Source: Xestospongia muta
Lineage: Eukaryota > Porifera > Demospongiae > Haplosclerida > Petrosiidae
Reading direction: 5' to 3'
Assembly: GCA_963693285.1 (NCBI GenBank)
Contig: OY848929.1
Location: forward strand, 1,676,501 to 1,740,500
DNA length: 64,000 nucleotides
A model generated the notes under the pieces. That model was not told the origin of the DNA, searched no databases, and saw only the letters and a list, made by a program, of their open reading frames with translations. Both the position numbers and the translations under genes were made by a program. Of the stretch, positions 1-36,658 are shown in pieces (the stretch's first letter is position 1; every line of letters begins with the position of its first letter).

Positions 1-252
1 TTTTATACTGGATGTTACAGAAATATTTACAGGCACAGGTAAGAATATGAGAATAAATGACTTTACATTGTTAGTTTGGTTCACTCTCAGAGCATTGTAT
101 GGCCATTTATAATTACTGGATTTCTTACTAATGTGGTTAGTGCTATCTTTCATGCTATATTTGTAATTGGAGCTGATCTAGGAGTTAAGTAAGTATATTT
201 TATATAATTGTGGATTGGTGACTGTCTTTGACAATCTCTCTGTCTCTGTCTC

Positions 253-293
<41 letters not shown>

Positions 294-1956
294 GTGTTTC
301 TATCTCTTTCCCTTTAGTGGTGCTTCGTTATCATTGGTTCTCTCTAATTACTGCTTACCAATCTTTTTAATTATATATATTCGTGTTAGAAAATTGCATA
401 AAGAAACTTGGGGAGGTCACTTTATCAACTCATTTAGTGTAATGTTAAAAACATTTGTTTTTTAGGATGGAGTTGGGAAAGTTTAAGAGATTGGTGGCAG
501 TTCTTGAAGTTAGGCCTTCCTGGTGTGGCTATGATATGTTTAGAGTGGGTTAGTTTTGAGATAGCTGCCTTTGTACTGGGTAGTATTAGTGAAGTAGAAC
601 TTGCTGCAAATTCCATTATGATCAATATAATAATAGTGATCTTCATGGTATACAAGAGAATGTATCATCTCTCAAGTCATTTTATGTTTTTAGGTTCCTT
701 TGGGTTTATCTATTGCTGGTAGTGTTCGTATTGGCAATAAATTAGGAGCTGGAAATCCAAAAGGAGCTAAAAGAGCCTCTTTTGTTTGTTTGATAATTGT
801 TGGTATGAGATAACATAATTTAACATCATTTATTTGTACTAATCTATCTGTCCATCCATTCTTTATCTATTCATCCATCCATCCATCCATTTGTGTTTTT
901 TGGTTTCTCTTACATTCAACACATTATCAGTATGCAATGCTCTTTTTCAAATGGCTTTTATGCAATCTACTAAACATGTTATTGGACATATTTATACTAA
1001 AGACCCGTAAGTACTGCTAATATTAAACTCTATAATTATAAATGTCTTTGTCTAGTGAGGTATTAGAAAGAGTACCAGTTCTCGTCAATGTTGTTACAGT
1101 TATCTTACTCTCTGATCAAACACAGGTATAAAACTTCAATTATAGATAGTGCTTTTTATATATTTATAATATAGCTAGCTATTCAAGGTATTATACGTGG
1201 CTGTGGACATCAACTGTTTGGTGCTATAGTTAATTTTATTGCATTTTATATTATTGGATTGCCACTGGGTATCACACTGGCCCTACGTACCAACTTGGGT
1301 AGTGTAGGAATGTGGATTGGTCTGGGATGTGCCAGTTATATTCAAGCCAGTTGTTATGTGATTTATGTTTTTCAGTTAAACTGGAAGAAACAATCTGATA
1401 AGGTAATTTGTCTCAAAGAAAGACAAGTGATTTAATGTTTTGTTTTATAGGCTGTTGAACATGCTAAGGGAAATGTGTTTAAAGTAGTAGACAGTGAAGA
1501 AGAGAAAGTAAAGGAAGAAACAGAAATTGAAAGTAATTTGTTAGAATCTGATGAAGTTCAACTTCTTCATAGGCCAACAGAAATGGTTCCAACAGATGGT
1601 AAATAAGTTAGAATATATATATCATATATAACATGACATGTAATTTACTTTACTTTACAGTGACCTATCCTGATGAAGTAGAAACTAATGGCTTTATAAT
1701 TCAGGAGTTCAAAATGGAAGAAGAATATGAACAGACAGAGGACTCACAGGATCTCTTGTTAATGAAATCATCAGATAACAAGTCAAAATTAAAGTCCAAT
1801 ATTAAATTGTTCCTCTGTCGTAGCAGTTTGTATCTTATAGCAGCAATATTTGTTGTATTTGCTGGTTTCTTGAGTCAATTCCATCCACCAAATACTATTA
1901 TTAATGGCAATTATTCAGAATGTACTCACATCAAAGTTGACCTCTTCAATAGTTGA
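1..1956 (+). CDS. MATE-family (SLC47-like) multidrug and toxin extrusion transporter, 3' part
   Basis: Proton-coupled exporter of organic cations in the plasma membrane; the 5' end lies outside the window. Exons I can join in frame: 1-38, 91-188, 318-415, 466-647, 694-802, 931-1006, 1056-1125, 1175-1402, 1451-1598, 1661-1956 (stop TGA 1954-1956), about 446 visible residues. Family blocks are LQKYLQAQSIVWPF across the first junction, KLGLPGVAMICLEW, and GSVRIGNKLGAGNPKGAKRA, the hallmark of the second MATE repeat. After the MATE core comes an acidic cytoplasmic linker rich in E and D, then a final hydrophobic helix (LYLIAAIFVVFAGF) and a short tail, as in animal SLC47 proteins with a 13th helix. 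All introns are short. MATE identity is firm; MATE1 versus MATE2 cannot be decided. Confidence 0.93.
241..290 (+). repeat. Imperfect (TC)n microsatellite before an acceptor
   Basis: CT-rich run with a few TG interruptions, 28 bases upstream of the acceptor AG at 316-317 of the MATE gene. On the coding strand it is pyrimidine-rich and extends the polypyrimidine tract. Confidence 0.85.
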
Positions 1957-2250
1957 TCCTTCTATAACAACTATTGATCCTACAAATTATATGTTAATAA
2001 CTAGCACACCATTACCTACTAATATACCATTGACATAATCTATAACTGTTGGTTTTAACATTTGTACTACCTATTTCACTATATCTTATAAATCATTGGT
2101 CATTTATTATGTTCAAAATGATCATTAGTATTTATTATATACATAAACAATTTGCAATTGTTTGGCTATTAAATTCAAAGATAATGATTTTAAATATAAA
2201 GGATACATAAAATGGAGTCAGAATCTACATATTTTACATTACATTATATA

Positions 2251-3236
2251 TCAGGTTCTTTTGACTAGATTTGACATCCACTTTGTTACATAATTGAATA
2301 GTGATCTTCCAGCATCAGCTGTTTCTTTGACAGGTTTCACTATTTCATCTTTAACTTCTTCTTTGAGTAAAGATGACTGCAGCAATGGGATACTCACTTC
2401 AGGAATGACACCTCCATATTCTTCAAGACCCATTATGACTAGAATGAAGTCATTTTTGAATCAATATAAATACACGCACTTACATAGTTTCCTTTTTTCT
2501 TTGTTTTTGCTTGAAGTTTTTTTCTTCTCATTAATCTCACCCTTCACAGTCAAACCCATGTCTCCAAGCCATTCACTGGCATGGTAAGTGAGAAATGGTC
2601 TCTCTGTTTCATGAGGAAATGGTAGCCTTAGTACAATGATGCAAGATTTTGGAAGAACATCTGGTGTCAGCCACACCAAAAAACCTCTTGCATATACAAA
2701 CTCTGTACAAGCTGATATAATCAAGACATCAATGTTGTTAATGACTTCAAGTACTTCCTAAAATCAATTGGAAAAAAACAATATCCACACATAAGTTATA
2801 AGTATGTAAATAATCTACTTTGGTATGGTTAGTCACTCTCTTATGCATAAGGTTGGCCATTTATGTAGTATCTTACAATTCTGGAGGAAAAAGGATAGTC
2901 TCTTCCGCTACACATTACATGACACTCCCTCTCAGGAACTAGCTCAAACTGTATGTCAGACAGTTCTCCTACATAATTGTGATGTTTTTAAATCAGTGAT
3001 TTGTTCAAAGTATGGATGTACAATAGTTTGTTATATTTGATTTATTTTTACCTTTTGGTCCATGGTTTTGAACTATATCAATGATCTTGTCCGATGTCAA
3101 TGTGTAGATACGTAAACCAATTAGATTTTCAGATCTAGTGGCTCCAGCTTTGATACCTACAGAGAGAACCAAGATTGTGTATTATTATAAAAGTACTAAA
3201 TCTACCTAGAAAGCCGACTTTGTACTGCTTGGCCAT
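2251..3236 (-). CDS. Uncharacterised protein A of a tandem pair
   Basis: I do not recognise the family. Five exons on the minus strand join in frame: 3236-3206 (ATG), 3156-3052, 2968-2877, 2757-2484, 2438-2251 (stop), giving about 229 residues. It starts MAKQYKVGFLG, has no signal peptide and no convincing membrane helix, carries a hydrophobic core (VLIISACTEFVYARGF), then a lysine-rich stretch, and ends in an EEYGGVIPE... segment. Each exon matches one in the neighbour at 3914-5047 with identical intron phases, so the pair is a tandem duplication. The alternating hydrophobic and helical pattern suggests a small alpha/beta cytosolic fold; that is inference. Its stop faces the MATE stop 295 bp away (convergent). 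Confidence 0.75.
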
Positions 3237-3913
3237 TTCAAGCCTGTATTTCGATATGACTGAACTAAACAACTAGTCAGGAAGTAAATAGTCGTGATCT
3301 AAAAATAGTATCAAGTGTAAATTCTAAAAATAGTATAAACGTATGCCGTAATAAAGACATCACTACTGCCACGTCGTGGAATGTGCGTGGACGCCCCACC
3401 CTACTAGGAAGAACATTGCAATCTCAGAAGAAGCCTTTAAAGAGCTTCGAAAAGAAGCTTGCTTTTAACAGTGATAACAATTTTTAAAAATTATTTAAAT
3501 ATTTTTAGGGTGAATTCCATATGTCAAAGATAACATTTATGCAAAAAAAAATATTTTTGAATTTTGCCATGTCCCCCCCCCCTTTAAGTTCATGACAACT
3601 TTGAAAGCTTAATATGTGAAAAATTCCCTTTAGTTGATAACAGTTATTTATATTATAATTATGTTATATATATTATAATTATATTATTTATATTATAATT
3701 ATTATTGTATTATATAGATTTTGTTTATCGTTTGCATTATAAATCAGCATAGTTTTTGCGTTCATTGCACATGTACTATGTTAATTTGGTTTTAACACCC
3801 AATTATTAATTATGACTTTTCAATAAAACATTAATGAATGGGAGCTAGCACATTTTAACAAAAAATAATACAAAGGAATTAATGTAAAAAATTGTTTACA
3901 TGTCTTGTGTATT
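3237..3913. other. Intergenic AT-rich spacer
   Basis: About 680 bp between the two paralogues. It contains A/T runs, a C homopolymer near 3572-3582 and ATTATAATT-type simple sequence at 3650-3715. I see no gene. Confidence 0.6.
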
Positions 3914-5047
3914 TTAGTTTGATCGTACCAATCTTGACATCCAGCCTGCTAAAGATTGACTCCAATTGAACAGAGACTTTCCAGCAGATACAGTTTCTTT
4001 GACAGGTTTTAAGGCTTCATTAATGACTCCTTCTTGGAGTAAAGATGATCGTAGTAATGGGATACCCTCCTCGGGAATTATACCTCCATACTCTTCAAGA
4101 CCAATAACAACTATAAGATATATATAAGGATTTGATGACTTAGAATTTATATGTATAAAACCTTATTAGGAAATGATTGAAGCACATGTTGTACCAATAG
4201 AGTAAATATTAAGTAAATTTTATGTTATGTAGGAATTAAGTAGTAAACAGTCCATTAGTACTACACATATATTCAATCATATTTTTATTAAATAAATTAT
4301 TTTTACTCATAATTAAATCAAACAACTATAATTATATACATTATCTATTGACTTACAGACTTGTCGACTTGTTTGGATCTTGCTTTTCTTTTTAGTAGCC
4401 CTCTTTTTACCCTTCTTTCCGATATATTCTCCTTTATCATTCATTCCCATCTCAGCAAGCCATTCTGAGGCTTTGACCCTAACATAAGGCAGTTCATCTT
4501 GAGAGAAAGGCAATCGTAGTACAACTGTACAAGATTCAGGTATAGTCTCTGGTGTCAGCCACATTAGGAATGCTCTTGCATAGTAATACTCTATACAAGC
4601 TGACACAACGATTACATCAACATTACTTATGACATTGACAACTTCCTATATAAAAGATTAATTCATCACATTTCTGATGTCTTATTAGCATCTTACATCT
4701 CTGGAGAAAAAAGGAAAGAATCGTCCACCATACATAACATTACATTGTTTCTCTGGAGTCAAACCATATTGTATGTCGGATAGCTCTCCTAACATATATA
4801 GGAAGTTATAGTATCTTTGTAGAATTAGTAATTGTTATATTACCTTTTTTTACATTTTCAACTATGTCGATAATCTTCTCTGCATTCATTGAGTAAGTAC
4901 GTATACCAATTTGAGATACCATGTCATCATAATTGTCACTGTTTGGATCTCCTGGTCTCATGCCTGTCATTGCGATGTAATTAATGTCATTATTATCATA
5001 CTTGGTGGCTATTTACCTAGAAATGCAACATTGAATTGCTTCTCCAT
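3914..5047 (-). CDS. Uncharacterised protein B of a tandem pair
   Basis: Paralogue of the gene at 2251-3236 with the same five-exon structure: 5047-5017 (ATG, MEKQFNVAFLG), 4963-4844, 4788-4697, 4645-4357, 4110-3914 (stop), about 242 residues. Shared blocks are ELSDIQ, ISACIEYYYARAFLMWLTPE, VLRLPF, ASEWLAEMG, GLEEYGGIIPE and KPVKET. It differs by a longer second exon (DPNSDNYDD insert) and a longer basic run (KKGKKRATKKKSK), possibly a nuclear-localisation-like or nucleic-acid-contact segment. Function is unknown. The start lies 250 bp from the oppositely oriented palmitoyltransferase start at 5297, so a shared bidirectional promoter is likely. Confidence 0.75.
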
Positions 5048-5296
5048 GACTTTGAATTATGGCTGCTTCACTGCTTTACTGGTATCCTGAAACACGTTAT
5101 AAACGTCGAATGTGTACATGTGTACTTGCTTATATAATAAAGAATTTCTAAAAATAGAACGTGATTCTAAAAATAGTTACACACGATTCTATAAATACAT
5201 CATAATTTTAACCCGTCATTATGTGGCACATGGCGCTTATAGCAGAATGCATGCGCTTGTTATTAACGGAATCTCCACCTTCTTTACAAAGCAAAC
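5048..5296. promoter_or_regulatory. Putative bidirectional promoter region
   Basis: This 249-bp gap separates the divergent start codons of protein B (-) and the ZDHHC16-like gene (+) and must hold both 5' ends. I could not identify a TATA box or a named factor site with confidence. The promoter role rests on arrangement alone. Confidence 0.45.
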
Positions 5297-13147
<7,851 letters not shown>

Positions 13148-13773
13148 TAGTAATTATTTATTATTAGTTTTGGGTCAATCATTAAATTCTAATTAATTTT
13201 TGTAAACTTCGCATGTTACAGTATTTTTTATCGGATAATTAGGTAATACGGTAGTAAGTTTTTATGAATAAATAAAGAGCAAGTCGTGGAGTTAGGAGCA
13301 TTGTCGACAAGAAGGAGCAGTCTCTACAAGTATTAAATAAACACCTCCAGCGTCTAGTTTCTATATAAACTTCAGCGTAGCTAAATTGGCTGTGGAATCG
13401 TATTTATTTATCTGTTACTCGTTTAGTCAGAGGTGAGTCGTGATTCCCGTGTCATATTCATTTCACCACCTGACTATGAATCTCTGTTGTGATATCTTGT
13501 TGTCTTAAATTCCCTCACCCCACGTATTAAAACCAGTCGCTAGTGGTTTGAAATTTGCGCAAGTCTTTATTCATATTTCATAAATATTCGAGCCTCTATC
13601 TTTTAGTCCTTAGATCTACTACTTGTAAATACGCGAGCGCTTTAATTACAATAAGTACTAGAAAATGGCCTGGTTAGTTCACTCTTCAATTGTCGATAAT
13701 GACTTGATATTATCTTGTTATTGTTGTTGCAGAATTTAATTATTTTATTTCTCTGTTTTTAGTAATCTACAGT

Positions 13774-28785
<15,012 letters not shown>

Positions 28786-29125
28786 TGAGGTATTGTATTA
28801 GTTGTCAACTATTAATTTTGTAGATTAACCACTCTAAATCATTTAATATTATATCATTCATCTTTCACCGACATTTTTTTAATTTTTTTAAAAACACTCT
28901 TGTATTATAAACGTACACGTTCTCCAAAAACAATCCTTGATTATTTTGTTGTTTAGCTTGTAAAATTACCAAAAGAAGTTTATATGAAACATTGTATTTA
29001 TTATTAAATATTTTAAAACCACAAAACTGGTTTGATAGTTATTTTAGATGTTTACAATATCAAGTTTGGAGTTTAGCAGATCAAGCCCCTCCTACTTAAC
29101 AAGTTGTGTTTGACCATTTGGAGCT

Positions 29126-32016
29126 ATGACTCAATCATCAGGATCTCCAACATATGCACAACGTTTTGGTAAAGGCACATTCCTATTCACATCTGAAAGT
29201 GTAGGAGAAGGTCATCCAGGTAATATATTGTGTCTCTACTGGTCTAGTATTAGTCTATACTGATATACTGGTCTATGATTGGTCTATACTGGTCTATCGT
29301 TGGAGGACATGCCTCATTAAACTAAATCCATGAAGTCTCAAGTCTGACATGGACGTTTAATTAAGTGCATCATCTAGCATGCGTGACTTGCCTACGCTAG
29401 TCTTGGTACCAGACATTTCCTCCTCCCTAGTAAAACATTTGGTACCAACACTATGTTTGCACATGTTGTAACTAACTATGGATCATGCACTGCTTGATTT
29501 CAGGCATGTAAGTATGGTACAACATAACAGATGTTTGTAAGTAGTAGTAATATACAATTCTACTGAAATTTATCCAACCTCACAACTTGTTGTTCAGCTC
29601 CATAAATTCTATTTCCACTAAACATATTTACACTCTATATACAATACACATGTTGATTTTATCATGTCCCCCTAAACTATTAGCACATTCATCGCATCAA
29701 TTTCTTACAGATAAAATATGTGATCAACTATCAGATGCCATATTGGATGCCTGCTTGGAACAAGACCCGAGTAGTAAAGTAGCCTGTGGTATTTTAATTA
29801 CACGCACACACACACACACACAATTACTAGTCTTTTTAAACTTTACTAGAAATGGCCATAAAAACCAGAATGATCGTAGCATTTGGAGAAATAACAAGTA
29901 AAGCCAGAGTGAACTATATAGAAGTCATAAGAGACACTGTTAAAAGGATAGGCTATAATGACACAAGACTAGGTAATGGTGATACAATTTAAAATGGTAG
30001 TTACAATATTGTCATTATATGACAGGATTTGACTATAAAACGTGCAATATTTTACTGGCTATTGGAGAACAAGATGCTCAAATAGCTCAATGTGTACATG
30101 AAGGTCGTAAAGAGGAAGAGATTGGTGCAGGAGATCAGGTTAGTATGCCCAGTATAATATGCTTTATAACCGCTGACCTCAACCTCCTAACAGGGTCTAA
30201 TGTATGGATATGCAACAGATGAAACACCTGAATTGATGCCACTTACACTAGTACTGGCTCACAAGTTAAACAAGTAAAATTATCAAGAAGATCTTACTAT
30301 AACTTATAACATGAATATACAGAAAAATGGCTGATTGTCGCAGAGATGGAACACTGCCCTGGATCAGACCAGATTCAAAGACTCAGGTAAATAATGTGAA
30401 TAATAAACATATTTTATATTTTATTAAAAGGTAACTATGGAATATCAACTTGAAGGTGGTGCTTGTATCCCTGTACGAGTACATACTTTAGTCATTAGCG
30501 TACAACATTCAGAAGATATTACCCTTGATGAAATGAGAAAACAGTTGAAAGACATTGTTATCAAGGTATCAGTATATAGAACAAGCCTTATATAGTGGAA
30601 CATTCTTATGACAGAGGAAAGTCATCCTCTATAATCTGAATAGTCCCCAGACACTAATGCTTTAGTGTATCATTCAAAGTTTGTGTTAAGGAACCTTATT
30701 ACTAAGGATAGCTTTCAAGGTTTGAAAAAGCATGCTCACTTTATGATGATGTTTCACTCACCACATATAACACATTGTCAAAATCAATTCTATATAGAGT
30801 GTGGTACCGAGTCAGTACCTAGATAAGAATACTATCTACCACCTTCAGCCTTCAGGGAAATTTACCATTGGAGGTCCACAGGTACAGAATGTTTAATAAA
30901 TCCATCTGCTATTATTATTGGACTAACATGTCAGGGAGATGCTGGATTGACAGGTCGAAAAATAATTGTCGATACATATGGAGGATGGGGAGGTCATGGA
31001 GGTCTGTATACTAATGATTGTTTCAGGATAAATAAATTGTTCTGCACATAGGAGGTGCCTTTTCTGGTAAAGATCCATCTAAAGTGGATCGTTCAGCTGC
31101 TTATGCTGCTCGTTGGGTAGCAAAATCTATTGTAGCTGCTGGTCTAGCTAGGAGAGTATTAATTCAGGTATTGTAACACTATATTATAACCATATTGCAT
31201 ACAAAGTAATAATGGTTGAATGGAAGTTCACATTTATCAGCATATATTGTTAGTATTAGTTAAGAATGGTCTACTCTACCAATTAGAATAATAGCAATTT
31301 GTCATTGTATTCTAATTATTATATATTTAATTCTTTAGGTGTCTTATGCTATTGGTATTGCTGAGCCATTGTCTATTTACATTGATACTTATGGTACTGG
31401 TACAAAAACTAATGATGAACTGCTGGAAATAATCATGAAGAACTTTGATCTTCGTCCTGGTATTATAATTAAGTAAGTACTCGTAAGTACAATTATAAAA
31501 AATGTTTCACTCTGTACATGTATTTGGACATATAAATGCAATACTATACTATACTATACTACTATACTACTATAATATTATAATACTATAATACTATACT
31601 ACTATAATACTATAATACTATAATACTATTCTACTATAATACTATAATACTATAATATTATAATACTATAATACTATACTACTATAATACTATAATACTA
31701 TAATATTATAATACTATAATACTATACTACTATAAATTAATTGCATAGCCTAAACTTTGAAACCAAAACCACAAAATTTATAAACATTGCAGCTGTTTAA
31801 AGTCATTAATTTATAAACTTCCAAAGTTTTAAACTAAATGTACAAGCACACACAAGTAAAATAATAAAACAGTTTCTAATTGTCAAACTAACATTTATTA
31901 TCCACCTCCTTAGAGAACTGAAATTACTCACACCCATGTATCAGAAGACTGCTGTATATGGCCACTTTGGACGAGATGAGTTTTCATGGGAAAAACCAAA
32001 GAAATTACAAGTGTAA
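29126..32016 (+). CDS. MAT2A: S-adenosylmethionine synthetase (methionine adenosyltransferase)
   Basis: Makes S-adenosylmethionine from methionine and ATP in the cytosol. Twelve exons join in frame: 29126-29219, 29711-29788, 29850-29972, 30026-30138, 30194-30273, 30323-30386, 30431-30565, 30798-30881, 30935-31001, 31052-31167, 31339-31472, 31914-32016; 396 residues against 395 in human MAT2A. Both family signatures are present: [15 protein letters not shown], spanning the first junction, and GGGAFSGKD followed by [14 protein letters not shown]. Other conserved blocks are [51 protein letters not shown] and YGHFGRDEF. The intron at 29789-29849 is only 61 bp and carries a CA repeat. The symbol marks the family; sponge MAT may be pre-duplication relative to MAT1A/MAT2A. 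Confidence 0.96.
31541..31735. repeat. ATACT/ATAAT satellite tract
   Basis: About 195 bp of tandem TACTATAATAC-type units, highly AT-rich, in the last intron of the SAM synthetase gene. Confidence 0.92.
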
Positions 32017-32103
32017 TAATTATATTACAAAATGTATTGTCATTGTTATTAAAAATTATTATAATGTGACAGTAAGGCTATTTAGTGCTTGATGTTGTTG
32101 CAT

Positions 32104-34500
32104 TCAACATATATGAAAAGGCAAGGAGGCCTGAATATCAACAAAACCCTTTTCATGTGCAATATCGACCACAGAGTGTCCATTGTTATCTAAAATCTCA
32201 ACGTTTATACCATCACATTCCAGGAGTAGAAGGACAACATGATAAAATCCATTTTTTACAGCGTAAAATAAAGCTGTTTGACCATACGTATCTGTTACAT
32301 TGAGCAGAGCATCTGACGACAGTAAGAAACTCACTACCTCTTCATGACCATTACCACAAGCAAGCATCAGAGCTGTCTCTCCATTTGTTGTTTGGATATT
32401 TATATTAGCGTTGAATTGGAGAAGTAGTTCTACAATATGAAGTGCACCAAGATAGCTTGCAATCATTAGTGCTGTCTCGCCATTTGTGTTTTGGATATCG
32501 GGGTTGGAACCAGTTACCAACAAAGACTCAACAATGTCTTTATGCTCATTAGCACAGGCCAGCATTAAGGCAGTGGCACCATCTTTACGTTGGCCATCTT
32601 GTTTAGAACTTGCTCGTAGTAAGAGTTCCACAAGGTCGGCCCGTCCACTTAAACAGGCTTCCATCAAAGCAGATACACCATCGGTTTGTTGTAAGTCAAC
32701 ATCAGCTCCAGCTTCAATAAGCAACTCTACTATCTCCTTGTGTTCATGACTGGTTGCAATCATTAAAGCTGAAACACCATCTTCTGATATAGCATTTGCA
32801 TCAGCTTCATGAGCTAAGAGATAATCAACAGTCTCTGTATGGCCTTTGCCAGTAGCTAACATTAGTGCAGTATAACCATCATCTCTTCTCTGAGCATTCG
32901 GATTGGCACCGTGTTTTAAGAGCAGGAGTACAATTTTGGGGTTTCCAGTTTCGCTAGCAGTCATTAATGCTGTGTGGCCATCAATGTTTTGCTTCTCTGT
33001 GTTTGCATTTGCTTCCAATAACTTATTAACTATCTCTACATTACCATTATTGCATGCTTCAATAAGTGCAGTGTTACCGTTTTCATCAGCTGTGTTAACG
33101 TCGACATTATATTGCAGCAAGAGACTGACCATATCAACATTGCCTTGATTAGCAGCAATCAAGAGAGGACTGGTCTTATCAATGTCGGCAAGAGTATCTC
33201 TGTCATCGGTAGCATGTATTATGGCTGACGTTTGAGGTTCCACAGTCACTGTCTGTGAACTAGCTCCATGATGTAATAATGTTATGGCAATATTTGTAGC
33301 ATCGACATTTGGTATTGTACTGGGAAGAACAAGATTAAGTGGAGTGCCAGCATCAGCAAGAACTTTAAGTATTAGCTCCATGCTTTCTATATCTCCTTTT
33401 CTGCATGCTTCAATTAATAAACTTTTATTTGGATACCTGACAATATTTAACAAAAGACGAATGGCATCGTGATCCGAGTTTAAAACAGATTGCATGAGGG
33501 CACTTTGAAATGAAAATGGCTTGCTACTAACAGCGAGTTTCTCATCTCCTATGACCACCTCTATTATGCCTATTCTTGCCATGAAATTCATTTTTAGAGA
33601 CACAATATTCACAAGTTCCTTTTGTGCAGAATGAGGTGCTTGAAACTGTAGCAATACCGATCCTCGAGTAATACGAATATGAGATAGCAGATCATCTTTT
33701 TCTTCGAAAAGAAAGTTCACAAGTGTATTCAAATGTTTGATAGTTGTGTCTAACCAGGCACCTCTCAATTTCAAAACTACAATAATAGTTTCACTGTTTT
33801 CATCAGTAAAATGTGCAGTTACAGTGCTTATGAAATCTGTAACTGTTGTTGACGATAAGAATACATTCAATTTGGATTTGTAGTCTTCCATTTTATGCAC
33901 CAAATCAGGTACATATTCCTCAATAATCACCTCAAGAATGCGATAGTTTAAAACACAATAGTACGGTTCTAGACAACTAAAAAGTTCATCGACAGTCTCG
34001 ACTCTATTTAATTTTCCTCCAGTTTTAAGTCGACTTTCAGCATATCGCCGAATGCTAATGACAGACAAGTGTTTATGATCTATTTCATCTTGCATAGTGA
34101 CAATCAATCGAGCCAAATGGTTCTCAAGAGTTTCCAGATCTTTGCCCAAGCCTTCCCTAGGGCTCAGAGGCATTACACAAACCTCAGTTTGATGTTCTGG
34201 TGTCATGACAGGAGTGTTATATTTCTGCCTCAGTGTAGAAGCTAGGGAGTCCTCTCGTAAGCAATTTAATGCTGACGCTATAAGTTCCCATGAAGCATTA
34301 GGACAAGTCCGAAGCCAGATATCAAACATTTCCAGTTTACAGCGCTCTACTGAGTTGAATTGTGCTTGAACCTTACGTAACTCACTGACCTCTAACTTGA
34401 GATAGACACCTAACATGAACCAATCTGAGACAGATGACAACTCTTTGAGGAGAAGTCGAGAAGATGGCAATGAAGTGATTTCAGTTGGTAATGCTGCCAT
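32104..34500 (-). CDS. Death-domain ankyrin-repeat protein (single exon)
   Basis: An uninterrupted 798-codon reading frame. Residues about 10-95 (SDWFMLGVYLKLEVSELRK, CKLEMFDIWLRTCPNASWEL) resemble a Death-superfamily helical bundle, a protein-interaction module of innate-immune and cell-death signalling. Residues about 115-340 form a helical/beta middle region (PYYCVLNYRILEVIIEEYV, LRGAWLDTTIKHLNTLVNFL) that I associate with sponge Death/ankyrin proteins but cannot name. From about 345 there are at least 11 ankyrin repeats of the DGxTALMxAxxxGHxEIVxLLL type. There is no signal peptide or membrane helix. The lack of introns stands out among heavily spliced neighbours and suggests either an expanded intron-poor family or retroposition. 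The stop lies 87 bp from the convergent SAM synthetase stop. Function beyond adaptor/scaffold is unknown. Confidence 0.85.
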   Translation of the reverse strand: MAALPTEITSLPSSRLLLKELSSVSDWFMLGVYLKLEVSELRKVQAQFNSVERCKLEMFDIWLRTCPNASWELIASALNCLREDSLASTLRQKYNTPVMTPEHQTEVCVMPLSPREGLGKDLETLENHLARLIVTMQDEIDHKHLSVISIRRYAESRLKTGGKLNRVETVDELFSCLEPYYCVLNYRILEVIIEEYVPDLVHKMEDYKSKLNVFLSSTTVTDFISTVTAHFTDENSETIIVVLKLRGAWLDTTIKHLNTLVNFLFEEKDDLLSHIRITRGSVLLQFQAPHSAQKELVNIVSLKMNFMARIGIIEVVIGDEKLAVSSKPFSFQSALMQSVLNSDHDAIRLLLNIVRYPNKSLLIEACRKGDIESMELILKVLADAGTPLNLVLPSTIPNVDATNIAITLLHHGASSQTVTVEPQTSAIIHATDDRDTLADIDKTSPLLIAANQGNVDMVSLLLQYNVDVNTADENGNTALIEACNNGNVEIVNKLLEANANTEKQNIDGHTALMTASETGNPKIVLLLLKHGANPNAQRRDDGYTALMLATGKGHTETVDYLLAHEADANAISEDGVSALMIATSHEHKEIVELLIEAGADVDLQQTDGVSALMEACLSGRADLVELLLRASSKQDGQRKDGATALMLACANEHKDIVESLLVTGSNPDIQNTNGETALMIASYLGALHIVELLLQFNANINIQTTNGETALMLACGNGHEEVVSFLLSSDALLNVTDTYGQTALFYAVKNGFYHVVLLLLECDGINVEILDNNGHSVVDIAHEKGFVDIQASLPFHIC

Positions 34501-34723
34501 ACTGTACCTCTCTTCAGTTATGATCTGTGTGTACTATTAGAACAAAGAGAGGTCAATGAAGGTACAATTAACACGTTTTATTCAAACTGACCCTTACCTC
34601 ACATCTGAAGCTACAACACAAATGACCACACCTCCTCTATACCAAATCTAATTATTACAGACCAATAATTTATAACAAAAATGAAAGTACAACTATAACT
34701 GATAGAAATATAACTGAGTTTGG

Positions 34724-36658
<1,935 letters not shown>

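Noticed and set aside
31541..31735. ATACT tract considered as a CRISPR-like or spaced repeat array
   Set aside because: Units are contiguous with no spacers, in an animal intron; it is ordinary satellite DNA.
32486..33472. Plus-strand frames of 60-90 codons across the ankyrin repeats
   Set aside because: Periodic antisense shadows of the ankyrin repeat coding sequence.
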